Part shown: in pieces, positions 52,535-60,137 of the stretch
Numbering within the stretch: position 1 is the first letter of the stretch
How the letters are laid out: every line of letters starts with the position of its first letter
NCBI GenBank assembly: GCA_000824805.1
Contig: CCNA01000001.1
Location: 537,838 to 601,837, forward strand
DNA: 64,000 nucleotides
Direction of reading: 5' to 3'
DNA from: Mesorhizobium sp. SOD10
GTDB taxonomy: Bacteria; Pseudomonadota; Alphaproteobacteria; Rhizobiales; Rhizobiaceae
Notes under the pieces: model-generated
The model's database searches: none
What the model was told of the DNA's origin: nothing
Seen by the model: only the letters and a program-made list of their open reading frames with translations
Position numbers and translations under genes: made by a program

Positions 52535-53523
52535 TGGCGATTTCGCTGCGCGATCTCTCGGTCGACTACAATCTGCCGATCGGCACGGCGCATGCATTGC
52601 GCAACGTGTCGCTGGACATTCAGAAGGGCGAGATGCTCGGACTTGTCGGCGAATCCGGCAGCGGCAAATCGACGGTCGCCTTCGCGCTGATGGGCCTGCT
52701 CGCCAACAATGCCACGGTGACCTCAGGCACCGCCATCATCGAAGGCAGGGAGTTCGACCTGACCAAGCCTAATGCGACGGCGCCCTTGCGCGGTCGGGGC
52801 ATGGCGATGATCTTCCAGGATCCGATGTTGTCGCTCAATCCTGTCTTCACCATCGGCACGCAACTGATCGAGGTGCTGCGCCGGCGCGCGCCCGACAGCG
52901 ACCGCAAGACCCGGATCGCACAGGCCGAGGATGCGCTTGCGAAGGTGAAGCTCAGCAATCCGAAGCAGCGGATGAACCAGTATCCGCATGAACTCTCGGG
53001 CGGCATGCGCCAACGCGTTGTGATCGCCATGGCGCTGCTGTCGGAACCGGCATTGCTGATCGCCGACGAACCGACCACGGCCCTCGATGTCACAGTCGAG
53101 GCGCAGATCATGCGCGAGATCATCGGCCTGCGCGATCGCATCGGCTGCGCGGTGCTTCTGATCACGCACAGTCTGGGATTGGTCACCGAGCATTGCGACC
53201 GCATTTCGGTGCTTTACGCCGGCGAGCGGCTGGAAAGCGGTTCGGTGCGGGACGTCCAGCGCCAGCCCGGCCATCCCTACACGCGCATGCTGTTCGACTG
53301 CGAGATCCCGATCGACCGCGAGCGCCATGCCGATACCGCGCAGAATCGGTTCACCGTCATTGCCGGGGAATTGCCCGATCCCCGCAGGCGGCCGCCCGGC
53401 TGCATCTTCAATGGCCGCTGCGACGTCTCGTTCGCGGATTGCGCGAAGGTGGTTCCCGGCGACTATCCCGTTGCCGGCAACGCGGCGCATGGCGCCCGCT
53501 GTCTTCGGCTGGTGACGCCATGA
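52534..53523 (+). CDS. Dipeptide-type ABC transporter ATP-binding protein (DppD-like)
   Basis: 329 residues from ATG 52534 within the DppC stop (TGATG). Walker A GESGSGKST, Q-loop MIFQDPMLSLNP, signature LSGGMRQR, Walker B LLIADEPTTALDVT and H-loop LLITHSLG. The C-terminal extension RRPPGCIFNGRCDVSFADC with later ARCLRL is the oligopeptide-type cysteine tail, the same pattern as the fragment at bases 1-105. It pairs with the DppF-like protein, whose ATG overlaps by four bases. Confidence 0.93.
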   Translation: MAISLRDLSVDYNLPIGTAHALRNVSLDIQKGEMLGLVGESGSGKSTVAFALMGLLANNATVTSGTAIIEGREFDLTKPNATAPLRGRGMAMIFQDPMLSLNPVFTIGTQLIEVLRRRAPDSDRKTRIAQAEDALAKVKLSNPKQRMNQYPHELSGGMRQRVVIAMALLSEPALLIADEPTTALDVTVEAQIMREIIGLRDRIGCAVLLITHSLGLVTEHCDRISVLYAGERLESGSVRDVQRQPGHPYTRMLFDCEIPIDRERHADTAQNRFTVIAGELPDPRRRPPGCIFNGRCDVSFADCAKVVPGDYPVAGNAAHGARCLRLVTP

Positions 53524-54287
53524 CCGACGCGATCACAGTTCTTGGCGCGCGGCTGCGCTTCGGCGAGACGGCGGCGCTGGAGAGCGTCTCGGTTTCGATC
53601 CCGCAGGGGGCATGCTTCGGCATCGTCGGCGAATCCGGATCCGGCAAGACGACACTGATGCGCGCTATGCTCGGCTTGCAGCGACTGGACGCGGGCGAAA
53701 TCCGCATCCTCGGCACTCCTTTGCAGCAGGGACGCGCCGCGCTCAGGCAGCGCGCCCGCGTCGTCCAGCCGATCTTCCAGGACCCAGCCGCCTCGTTGTC
53801 GCCGCGCAGCCGGATCCGCACGCTGATGAACGAGGTCGGCACGGTGCTGAAAGAGCCGCATGCGGCGACGCATGAGCGCCTGCTCGTCATCCTGAAACGG
53901 CTCGGCCTGCCCGACAGTGTCATCGACAAATACCCGCATGAGATCAGTGGCGGGCAGGCGAGGCGGGTGGCGATCGCTCGCGCGCTCTTGGTGAAGCCCT
54001 CCATCCTCATCGCGGACGAGCCGACCGCCGGCCTGGACGTCTCCGTTCAAGGCGATCTGCTCAACCTGTTGCAGGACATCAGGCGCGCCGAAAACATCAC
54101 GCTGGTCGTCATCAGCCACAATCTGGCGGTTGTGCGGCTGATCGCGGAAAATGCCATCGTGATGCGCGCCGGCAGGGTGGTTGAGGGCGGCGAGGTTGGA
54201 CCGTTGTTCGCATCGCCTCGACAATCTTACACCCGCGAACTGTTCGCAGCCTGGCCGAGCTTGGCTTCGAACAACAAGGGCCGCTGA
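53520..54287 (+). CDS. Dipeptide-type ABC transporter ATP-binding protein (DppF-like), short form
   Basis: 255 residues, about 70 shorter than usual because the C-terminal oligopeptide extension with its cysteines is missing; the chain stops soon after the TREL segment. The catalytic motifs are complete: GESGSGKTT, IFQDPAASLSPR, SGGQARR, ILIADEPTAGLDVS and VVISHN. The paralogue at 102-1130 keeps the extension. Either this is a natural short form or the 3' end was lost when foreign DNA entered at about 54.3 kb; the integrase remnant just downstream supports the second view. Confidence 0.9.
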   Translation: MTDAITVLGARLRFGETAALESVSVSIPQGACFGIVGESGSGKTTLMRAMLGLQRLDAGEIRILGTPLQQGRAALRQRARVVQPIFQDPAASLSPRSRIRTLMNEVGTVLKEPHAATHERLLVILKRLGLPDSVIDKYPHEISGGQARRVAIARALLVKPSILIADEPTAGLDVSVQGDLLNLLQDIRRAENITLVVISHNLAVVRLIAENAIVMRAGRVVEGGEVGPLFASPRQSYTRELFAAWPSLASNNKGR

Positions 54288-54534
54288 GCGGAAGGACATG
54301 CGCAAACAAACCGCAAGAACAGGCGGCGGCGAGAGGTTGGCGGAGAGCCTGGCGCGTAGATAGTCGATGAGCGTGAGGGCTGCGTCCTTGGCCTCCGCGG
54401 CCCGGAAAGCCTGCGCTACCTCCCGCAACCAGCTCAACCCGGAGGCCCCCTTCGGTGGATGTCTCATCAAGGTTGAGATACCCAGGTCTCCATGCAGAGC
54501 ACTAACACCTCTGGCACCGCCTTGGGTAAGTCGC

Positions 54535-54682
54535 CTTCGAATATAAGGAAACAGCAGCGGTCCACCACCAGAGATTTGTTTAAGCGAGGTCAGGACGCTT
54601 ACGGCCTGCCTTGAAAGAGCTACGCGGTGCGGCCGTCGCACTTTCATGCGTGGGGAAAGAGAGGATGGTGCCCAGAGGCGGA
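54535..54682 (-). pseudogene. Tyrosine-recombinase (phage integrase) gene fragment
   Basis: On the minus strand, MKVRRPHRVALSRQAV followed by SVLTSLKQISGGGPLLFPYIRR is the central catalytic-domain segment of P4-like integrases, where KMRRPHRVPLSRQAV and a FP-x-R phrase are familiar. Neither the N-terminal domain nor the later HxxR and Y motifs can be found. The remaining 54288-55014 bases contain no intact gene; an open minus-strand frame of low-quality sequence continues towards the transporter. This marks the scar of a former integrative element. Confidence 0.6.
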
Positions 54683-54748
54683 ATCCAAGTAAACAAAATC
54701 CTATTTTGCTTTCAGATGCTTAGGGAAGGTCAACCGGAGCTGCTACCA

Positions 54749-54775
54749 ACAGAAATACCAACAAAATATTTCTGT
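54749..54775. other. A/T-rich hairpin in the intergenic scar
   Basis: ACAGAAATA and TATTTCTGT pair around the loop CCAACAAAA. The loop and left arm contain a short direct repeat (ACCAACA). It lies in a conspicuously A/T-rich 150-bp stretch beside the integrase remnant and might be an old element end or terminator. Confidence 0.35.
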
Positions 54776-55014
54776 GGATAGGTACGGTTCCTGAATAGGA
54801 CCTGTCAGTCCCTTGCCACTGTATCTTAGATAGCGCGCGTGATCGAGCCAGAGGGCTCGCCACCCCCGATCCATGTAGCGGTGTATCGGAGCTTAGTCGG
54901 AAATTTTGCGACAACAGCTTCGGCCCTTCGTAATTGTTGAGAAGACGAAGAGTGCAGACACGTTAGTGTGCTAATGAACGAACGGCATATGCGCCCGGAC
55001 ACGGCAACTAGCAG

Positions 55015-55590
55015 TCAACGGCCCAAGGCGTAGAACTCGTCGTTGGGCCGCATGCTCGTGACGTTGGCAAGCCGGTTCGACATTCCGAAGAATGCCGATA
55101 TGGCCGCAATATCCCAGGCATCTTCCTCGGTAAAGCCGTGCGATCTCAGGGTTTCCAAATCGCGCTCGCCCACCTTGTAAGCCTCGGCCGAGACCATGAC
55201 CGCGAAGTCGAGCATAGCCTTCTGGCGCTCGGTGACGTCGGCCTTCCGATAATTGACTGCCACTTGGTCGGCGATCAGCGGGTTTTTTGATCGTACGCGT
55301 AGGATCGCTCCATGGGCGACGACGCAATATTGGCACTGGTTCAGATTGCTGGTGGCCACGACGATCATCTCGCGCTCTGCCTTGCTGAGGTTGCCGGGCT
55401 TGTCCATGAGCGCATCATGATAGGCGAAGAAGGCCCGGAACTCGTCGGGACGATGCGCGAGGACGAGGAAAACGTTGGGAACGAAGCCGGACTTCTCCTG
55501 CACGGCGAGAATGCGCTCGCGGATGTCATCGGGCATCTCGGAGAGCGTCGGGACGGGAAAGCGGCTGATTGGCGACTGAGTCTCGGTCAT
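55015..55590 (-). CDS. Peroxidase-related / carboxymuconolactone decarboxylase-like (AhpD-fold) protein
   Basis: 191 residues from ATG 55590 with GGGAGC upstream. The redox CxxC of the AhpD fold is in NLNQCQYCVVAHGA with the histidine following, the arrangement of the alkylhydroperoxidase-like subgroup often called peroxidase-related enzyme. The C-terminal FFGMSNRLANVTSMRPNDEFY segment is typical of that subgroup. It is the last gene of the nickel operon, 130 bp after the permease, and could protect an oxygen-sensitive cofactor or be independently expressed. Confidence 0.82.
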   Translation of the reverse strand: MTETQSPISRFPVPTLSEMPDDIRERILAVQEKSGFVPNVFLVLAHRPDEFRAFFAYHDALMDKPGNLSKAEREMIVVATSNLNQCQYCVVAHGAILRVRSKNPLIADQVAVNYRKADVTERQKAMLDFAVMVSAEAYKVGERDLETLRSHGFTEEDAWDIAAISAFFGMSNRLANVTSMRPNDEFYALGR

Positions 55591-55720
55591 GCGGAAGCTC
55601 CCGGAATGTGGTCGGTTGGCAGAGGTCTGAACGAGGACGCGGTCGTGTCGGGCTTTCCCCATGAGCAGTAAAAGCGTTCCGCAGAGCTGTCGAGTGCGTC
55701 AGCGTTCGGCCGCGCCGCTG

Positions 55721-56767
55721 CTAGGGCGCATTCACATGGGCCTGATCGCAGCCTTTCGCCCGATAGATCGCCGTCGAAATGATCCAGCTTGCGACGAAAA
55801 GGAACACCATGGCGAGGCCGAAGCTCGCGAGATTTTCGTCAAAAATCGTCACGATGTCCCATAGACCGCCCTGCAGACGGTGTCTGTCCAAGATCAAGCC
55901 GAGACCCTCCAGACCGCCGATGAATATCGCGACAACTCCGGAGGTGGTCGTGATCGTCAAGTTGTACCAAAGCTTGCGGATGGGGTTGACGAGAGCCCAG
56001 CCGTAGGCACGCGTCATCAGCACGCTATCCGTCGTGTCCATTAATGACATGGCGGCTGTAAATAGGGCCGGGAAAACAAGGATCGTTGAGACCGGCAAGC
56101 TTTGAGTGGCCTGTGTTGTAGAAATACCGAGCAGGGCAATTTCCGTGGCGGTGTCGTATCCGAGGCCGAACAGAAACCCAATCGGATACATGTGCCACGA
56201 ACGTGAGACGACCTTGAATGTCCGGCGAAATACCCGCGCCAGCAAGCCGCGCCGTGCCAGCAACGCATCAACGTCCTCGTCGAAGATCATCTCGCCACGA
56301 CGCGCTCGCGAGAATGCCGCCCAAATGCCTCTCAGGATAAACAAGTTGGCAAAGCCGATCACCAGCAGGAACAGCGCGGAAACCGACGTTCCTATGACGC
56401 TGCCGACGTGCTGCAAGACGTGAAGTTGGTTCTGCATCGCAATGGCGGTAGCCGCGATGGCCAATGATCCCAGAACGACGATGCTGGAGTGGCCGAGCGA
56501 AAAGAAGAAGCCGACCGAAAACGGGTGTTTGCCCTTCTGCGTGAGCTTGCGCACGACATTGTCGATTGCCGCGATGTGGTCGGCATCAAACGCATGCCGA
56601 AGACCGAGCATGTAGGCGACGGAGGCCATGCCGAGCAGGGTGGGCCGATCGTCGAAAACAATCCAGGCCCAGATCCACGCCAAGGCATTCGCGATGATCA
56701 GAAGCCCATAGACAACACCAATTTTTATCTTGGCGCGAATGGGGTTGTCGTCGAAGAGATTGCGCAT
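55721..56767 (-). CDS. NiCoT family nickel/cobalt permease (HoxN/NixA-like)
   Basis: 348 residues with eight or so hydrophobic segments. The family signature in helix II is RHAFDADHIAAIDN (residues 57-70), and the second signature FFFSLGHSSIVVLGS lies near residue 88; GLGYDTATEIALLG is the third. These histidines and aspartates bind the metal. Nickel rather than cobalt is likely because LarB and LarE genes lie immediately upstream, 28 bp from the LarB stop. It would supply Ni for the pincer cofactor. Confidence 0.92.
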   Translation of the reverse strand: MRNLFDDNPIRAKIKIGVVYGLLIIANALAWIWAWIVFDDRPTLLGMASVAYMLGLRHAFDADHIAAIDNVVRKLTQKGKHPFSVGFFFSLGHSSIVVLGSLAIAATAIAMQNQLHVLQHVGSVIGTSVSALFLLVIGFANLFILRGIWAAFSRARRGEMIFDEDVDALLARRGLLARVFRRTFKVVSRSWHMYPIGFLFGLGYDTATEIALLGISTTQATQSLPVSTILVFPALFTAAMSLMDTTDSVLMTRAYGWALVNPIRKLWYNLTITTTSGVVAIFIGGLEGLGLILDRHRLQGGLWDIVTIFDENLASFGLAMVFLFVASWIISTAIYRAKGCDQAHVNAP

Positions 56768-56795
56768 GCGAACGTCCCCTGCGCTCCAGGCGATT

Positions 56796-57503
56796 TCATT
56801 TTTGGCTTGGCGACGGCCAACCTTCGTCAGCGTTGGCTGCCGCTAGTCGGATCATGTTCAGGGTCCGGAATGCGGCACACGCAGCGCCGTACCCATTGTC
56901 GATGTTCACGACCGTCAGCCCCGGGGCGCAGGAAGCAAGGGCCGCGTGGAGGGCGGTTTCTCCTCCGTTGGAAATCCCATATCCAGTCGAGGTGGGCAGG
57001 CAGATGATCACGCCCGGCACGAGGCCGCCCAGCACGCTTGGAAGGGCGCCATCCATGCCCGCGACCGCTACGATGACGGGAAATGTTCGTAATTCTTCGA
57101 CACGTTCCATAAGCCGCCACAGGCCGGCGACGCCGATGTCGATGAACTGCTTTGTCGAGGCACCGAGATAGGTGAGTGTTCGCATGACTTCGGCGGCCTG
57201 CGGCAGGTCCGAGCTGCCAGCCGATGCAACCGCGATCCGGGGCGGTTCCAGTTCGGCAGCAGGGATCCAGTTTAGGTAAGCCGTCCTCGAGACGGGATCG
57301 TAATCCAGCCTTCGGCGATAGGTGGGCGCCATGCGGGCAAAGACTTCGGGATCGAGACGCGTCATCAGGCAGCGTGACCCGTGCTCCAGCACTCGGTCCA
57401 TGATCGTAGCAAGCTGCGTGTCGGATTTCCGGGCGCAAAGGATGGCCTCATCGAGGCCCAGCCGCTCGGGACGCTGGAAGTCCAATCTAATGTCGTCGTT
57501 CAC
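56796..57503 (-). CDS. larB: LarB, nickel-pincer cofactor synthase (P2CMN synthase)
   Basis: 235 residues from GTG 57503, which overlaps the LarE stop (GTGA). The C-terminal half is PurE-like: ASAGSSDLPQAAEVMRTLTYLG, then FIDIGVAGLWRLM, VAGMDGALPSVLGGL, and the CLPTSTGYG and NIDNGYGAA phrases that separate LarB from true PurE. LarB carboxylates and hydrolyses nicotinic acid adenine dinucleotide to the pyridinium-3,5-biscarboxylic acid mononucleotide. The 235-residue length is normal. Confidence 0.93.
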   Translation of the reverse strand: MNDDIRLDFQRPERLGLDEAILCARKSDTQLATIMDRVLEHGSRCLMTRLDPEVFARMAPTYRRRLDYDPVSRTAYLNWIPAAELEPPRIAVASAGSSDLPQAAEVMRTLTYLGASTKQFIDIGVAGLWRLMERVEELRTFPVIVAVAGMDGALPSVLGGLVPGVIICLPTSTGYGISNGGETALHAALASCAPGLTVVNIDNGYGAACAAFRTLNMIRLAAANADEGWPSPSQK

Positions 57504-58306
57504 GCGCTTTGTTCCCGCAGGAAGGCGCTGCCGCGCCGGTACGCCTGGAATTGGACGGGCTGTGGGCCGCCGAAAGCCTCAGAGACTCTGCGAGCCAGCT
57601 CTACCCGGCCGTTGTCGGAGAGACGCGACAAGGTAGGCTCGTCCAGTTCGACAACGACGCCTGCCTGCCGGACGCGGCAACGAACGGCATCCGGCGAAAG
57701 CTCGTCCCGGATCAGCGTCTCGGCCCGATCGACGGCGCGCAAGGTTTGAGGGTCAATCCTAAGAGCCGTCTCGATGCGGCTCGAGAGGCAAGGCGCCGAC
57801 GGCAGTTCGGCGAGGTCGTACAAGCCATGTGATGCCGCCATCGCCCGCACGTCGGCCTTGGACATGCGGGCCTCGACAAAGGGATGGCGCACGTTGCGGG
57901 CTTCGGCTGCCTTGAGACCGGGCCGCCAGTCACCCAGATCATCTATGTTCGTTCCGGAAAAGAGCTGCGCTTTCGACAGCGACGACAATGCGCCGTAGAG
58001 ATTCGACTTGCAGAAGAAGCAGCGATTGGAAGGATTAGCGAGATAGCGTTCGTCGGCAAATTCTCCTGCATCGATGACCCGCAGGTCCCAACCATGGCGC
58101 GCCGCATAGTCCCTGACCCGTTCGGTCGCGCTGACCGGAACGGCGGCCGAGGCGGCGTGGAACATCGTCAGGTCTGCGCCCAACCGGAGATGGGCCACGA
58201 AAGCCAGAGTCATGCTGTCGACGCCACCGGAGATGGCCACGGCCGCGGGGCGGGCGCTGTCGAACACCGCGTCGAGACGGGCCAGAAACGTTTCAGTGGT
58301 GGTCAT
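57500..58306 (-). CDS. larE: LarE, ATP-dependent sulfur transferase for the nickel-pincer cofactor
   Basis: 268 residues from ATG 58306. The PP-loop is SGGVDS at residues 26-31. Three cysteines fit the family: C96 and C99 (RCFFCK) and C173 (APCLSSR). The last is the position that donates sulfur in Lactiplantibacillus LarE. The presence of all three fits the [4Fe-4S] type, in which the cluster carries the sulfur catalytically; I cannot prove a cluster from sequence. The gene overlaps larC by 14 bases and larB by four. Confidence 0.92.
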   Translation of the reverse strand: MTTTETFLARLDAVFDSARPAAVAISGGVDSMTLAFVAHLRLGADLTMFHAASAAVPVSATERVRDYAARHGWDLRVIDAGEFADERYLANPSNRCFFCKSNLYGALSSLSKAQLFSGTNIDDLGDWRPGLKAAEARNVRHPFVEARMSKADVRAMAASHGLYDLAELPSAPCLSSRIETALRIDPQTLRAVDRAETLIRDELSPDAVRCRVRQAGVVVELDEPTLSRLSDNGRVELARRVSEAFGGPQPVQFQAYRRGSAFLREQSA

Positions 58307-59603
58307 GGCTTTTCTCCAGCGCCTCTGCCTCAGCGCATCGGCGCAACTCAGCCCGGGCTTTGTGGCTCTGATGAAGGGCTTGCACGTCACCAATCTCTGC
58401 CTTGGCGGTCGGCCCGCCCGGGCGATCGGCGAGCTTGACCCGTATTCCATCGTCGGTCGTGACCGCCTGCCGCGGCAGGATGGTGCGCGCCTCGGTCCGG
58501 CTGCGCAGGCCGAGCGTCGTGGTTTGTCGGAAGCACAGGGCACTGACTGCCTCTATCGCGTCCGGGCGCGTGAGAACCTGAACGGAGGCCATCATCCGTC
58601 CCTTCTTCCCGACGACCGGCGACTGAATCACATCGATGACGCTTTCGGCTGCACGAATTTGATCAAGGGCGACCGCTAATTCCTCGCCGGTCTGGTCGTC
58701 GATTTCGAACTGGATGACGCCGATCCGTTCCTGCGCCGCCTCCTCATCCGTAAAGGCGAGGATGCGAAGCACGTTGCTCATGTCGCGTAAGCGTCGCGTG
58801 CCAAAGCCGATGCCGGTGCGATCGAGCACATGCGGGGAGGGGCCGATTCCGCTCGAGGGACTGAGATAGCGCAGGATCGCCGCTCCCGTCGGCGTGATGC
58901 GTTCGCCAGCGCGACCGTCGTCATGGAAGGCGAATCCGCGCAGCAATAGAGTCGTCGCCGGAGCTGGAACGGGCAGCCGGCCATGATCGGTCTCCACCCA
59001 GCCGCGCCCGAGCGGGAGCGATCCAACCGACCAGCTTGCTTCGCCCACTGCGTCGATCAGTGTCGCCGCGGCCACGATGTCAGCGATCGAATCCCAGTTG
59101 CCGACTTCATGAAAGGTCACGTCATCGACAGGCCTGCCGTGCACAGCAGCTTCGGCCAGGGCGAGCTCATGGAAGATCGCGATGGCTGCGCGTTTAACCG
59201 CTTCGTCCAAGCTGCTTGCCTCAAGCGTCGCACGAAGGGCGCGCCAATGGGTGTGCTGATGGTGGCCGCGATGCTTGTCCTGGACGTGCTCATGGTGATG
59301 TTGGCCATGCTGCTCGTCATGATCATCACGTTCGTGGGCATGCCCGTGAGCAGGGTGATCGGCATGAGGTCGGGCGGTGGCCTGCCCGGAGCCCATCTTT
59401 GTGACATCGAAGCGGCTGCCGGTCAGCACGCCGTCGTCATGCGGATGCACCACAGCCTGCACGTCGTCTTCCAGACCGGCAAGACGAAGGTTTTGTTGCA
59501 CCATCGCAGTCAGATCGGGCCAAGCGTCCAGCATCGCGGCGACGAACATGTCGCCGGCAATGCCGCCCAGGGCATCAAGATGAATATGCATCGGGCCTGC
59601 CAT
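58293..59603 (-). CDS. larC: LarC, nickel insertion protein, one-piece with histidine-rich loop
   Basis: 436 residues from ATG 59603; ATG 59591 is possible. The N-terminal MHIHLDALGGIAGDMFVAA is the LarC signature. Residues 80-119 form a loop with about 18 histidines, a likely nickel store. The C-terminal domain carries VIDVIQSPVVGKKGRMMASVQVL and RQTTTLGLRSR. In L. plantarum LarC1 and LarC2 are joined by programmed frameshifting; here the gene is a continuous frame. LarC uses CTP to insert Ni into the pincer nucleotide. It starts 3 bp after the stand-alone LarC-like gene. Confidence 0.93.
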   Translation of the reverse strand: MAGPMHIHLDALGGIAGDMFVAAMLDAWPDLTAMVQQNLRLAGLEDDVQAVVHPHDDGVLTGSRFDVTKMGSGQATARPHADHPAHGHAHERDDHDEQHGQHHHEHVQDKHRGHHQHTHWRALRATLEASSLDEAVKRAAIAIFHELALAEAAVHGRPVDDVTFHEVGNWDSIADIVAAATLIDAVGEASWSVGSLPLGRGWVETDHGRLPVPAPATTLLLRGFAFHDDGRAGERITPTGAAILRYLSPSSGIGPSPHVLDRTGIGFGTRRLRDMSNVLRILAFTDEEAAQERIGVIQFEIDDQTGEELAVALDQIRAAESVIDVIQSPVVGKKGRMMASVQVLTRPDAIEAVSALCFRQTTTLGLRSRTEARTILPRQAVTTDDGIRVKLADRPGGPTAKAEIGDVQALHQSHKARAELRRCAEAEALEKSHDHH

Positions 59604-59606
59604 CCT

Positions 59607-60137
59607 TCATCGATCCGCAAGCTGCAGACCGGACAGATCGACGTGCAAGGTCTCGCCCGGCTCAGTGGATCCTACGGCGGTCTCAATTGCCGCCTTCAGC
59701 ATTGCCACCGAGACCGGCAGAAGGTCTCTCATCTGCGCGGATATGGCGACAAGATCGTCGTGTTCGGCCTTTGCCCGCATGAACATCCCCTCGTTAAGGA
59801 TGCGTTTGAGGCGCAGTGGAAAACTGGTCTCGCCTCCCGCCCATTTCAGTTCGAGCTGCGTCCGATAGCGTCGGATGTCGAAGTGCTTGTGTTGGGATTC
59901 GAGAACCCGGTAGCCCCAAATCCCCAGATCGCCGACGAGAAGGAAGGCGAAATCCGGCTCGTCCTCCGCGTTGATGTCGACCAACAGTACGTAGGCTGGA
60001 CGGCCTTTCTTGCCCAGGCTGGAAAGGAGCTGGACATTCTTGGCGCCCATCTCGGTCATCTTATCGATGACATGCCCGAGCAACTCGCCCGGCGCATCAT
60101 CGATCTGGGCCATAAGGAGGATGACGCCGCCTGCCAT
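59607..60137 (-). CDS. Stand-alone protein resembling the LarC C-terminal domain
   Basis: 176 residues. The first 90 residues can be aligned by eye with the C-terminal domain of the LarC encoded next door: both have a GE-x-L start, a D/E-rich helix, the GKKGR motif (42-46 here), a hydrophobic strand pair and a terminal strand before RTIL or HFD. The rest (KWAGGETSFPLRLKRILNEG onwards) is not in LarC. No signal peptide. It is coupled to the unknown 594-residue gene (TGATG) and 3 bp from larC. It may bind CTP or nickel nucleotide as a second subunit, or serve as carrier to the client enzyme. Confidence 0.6.
   Translation of the reverse strand: MAGGVILLMAQIDDAPGELLGHVIDKMTEMGAKNVQLLSSLGKKGRPAYVLLVDINAEDEPDFAFLLVGDLGIWGYRVLESQHKHFDIRRYRTQLELKWAGGETSFPLRLKRILNEGMFMRAKAEHDDLVAISAQMRDLLPVSVAMLKAAIETAVGSTEPGETLHVDLSGLQLADR

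Noticed and set aside
53463..54647. Long minus-strand open frame opposite the DppF-like gene
   Set aside because: Most of it is antisense to a well-supported ATPase; only its first about 40 codons, outside that gene, resemble an integrase.
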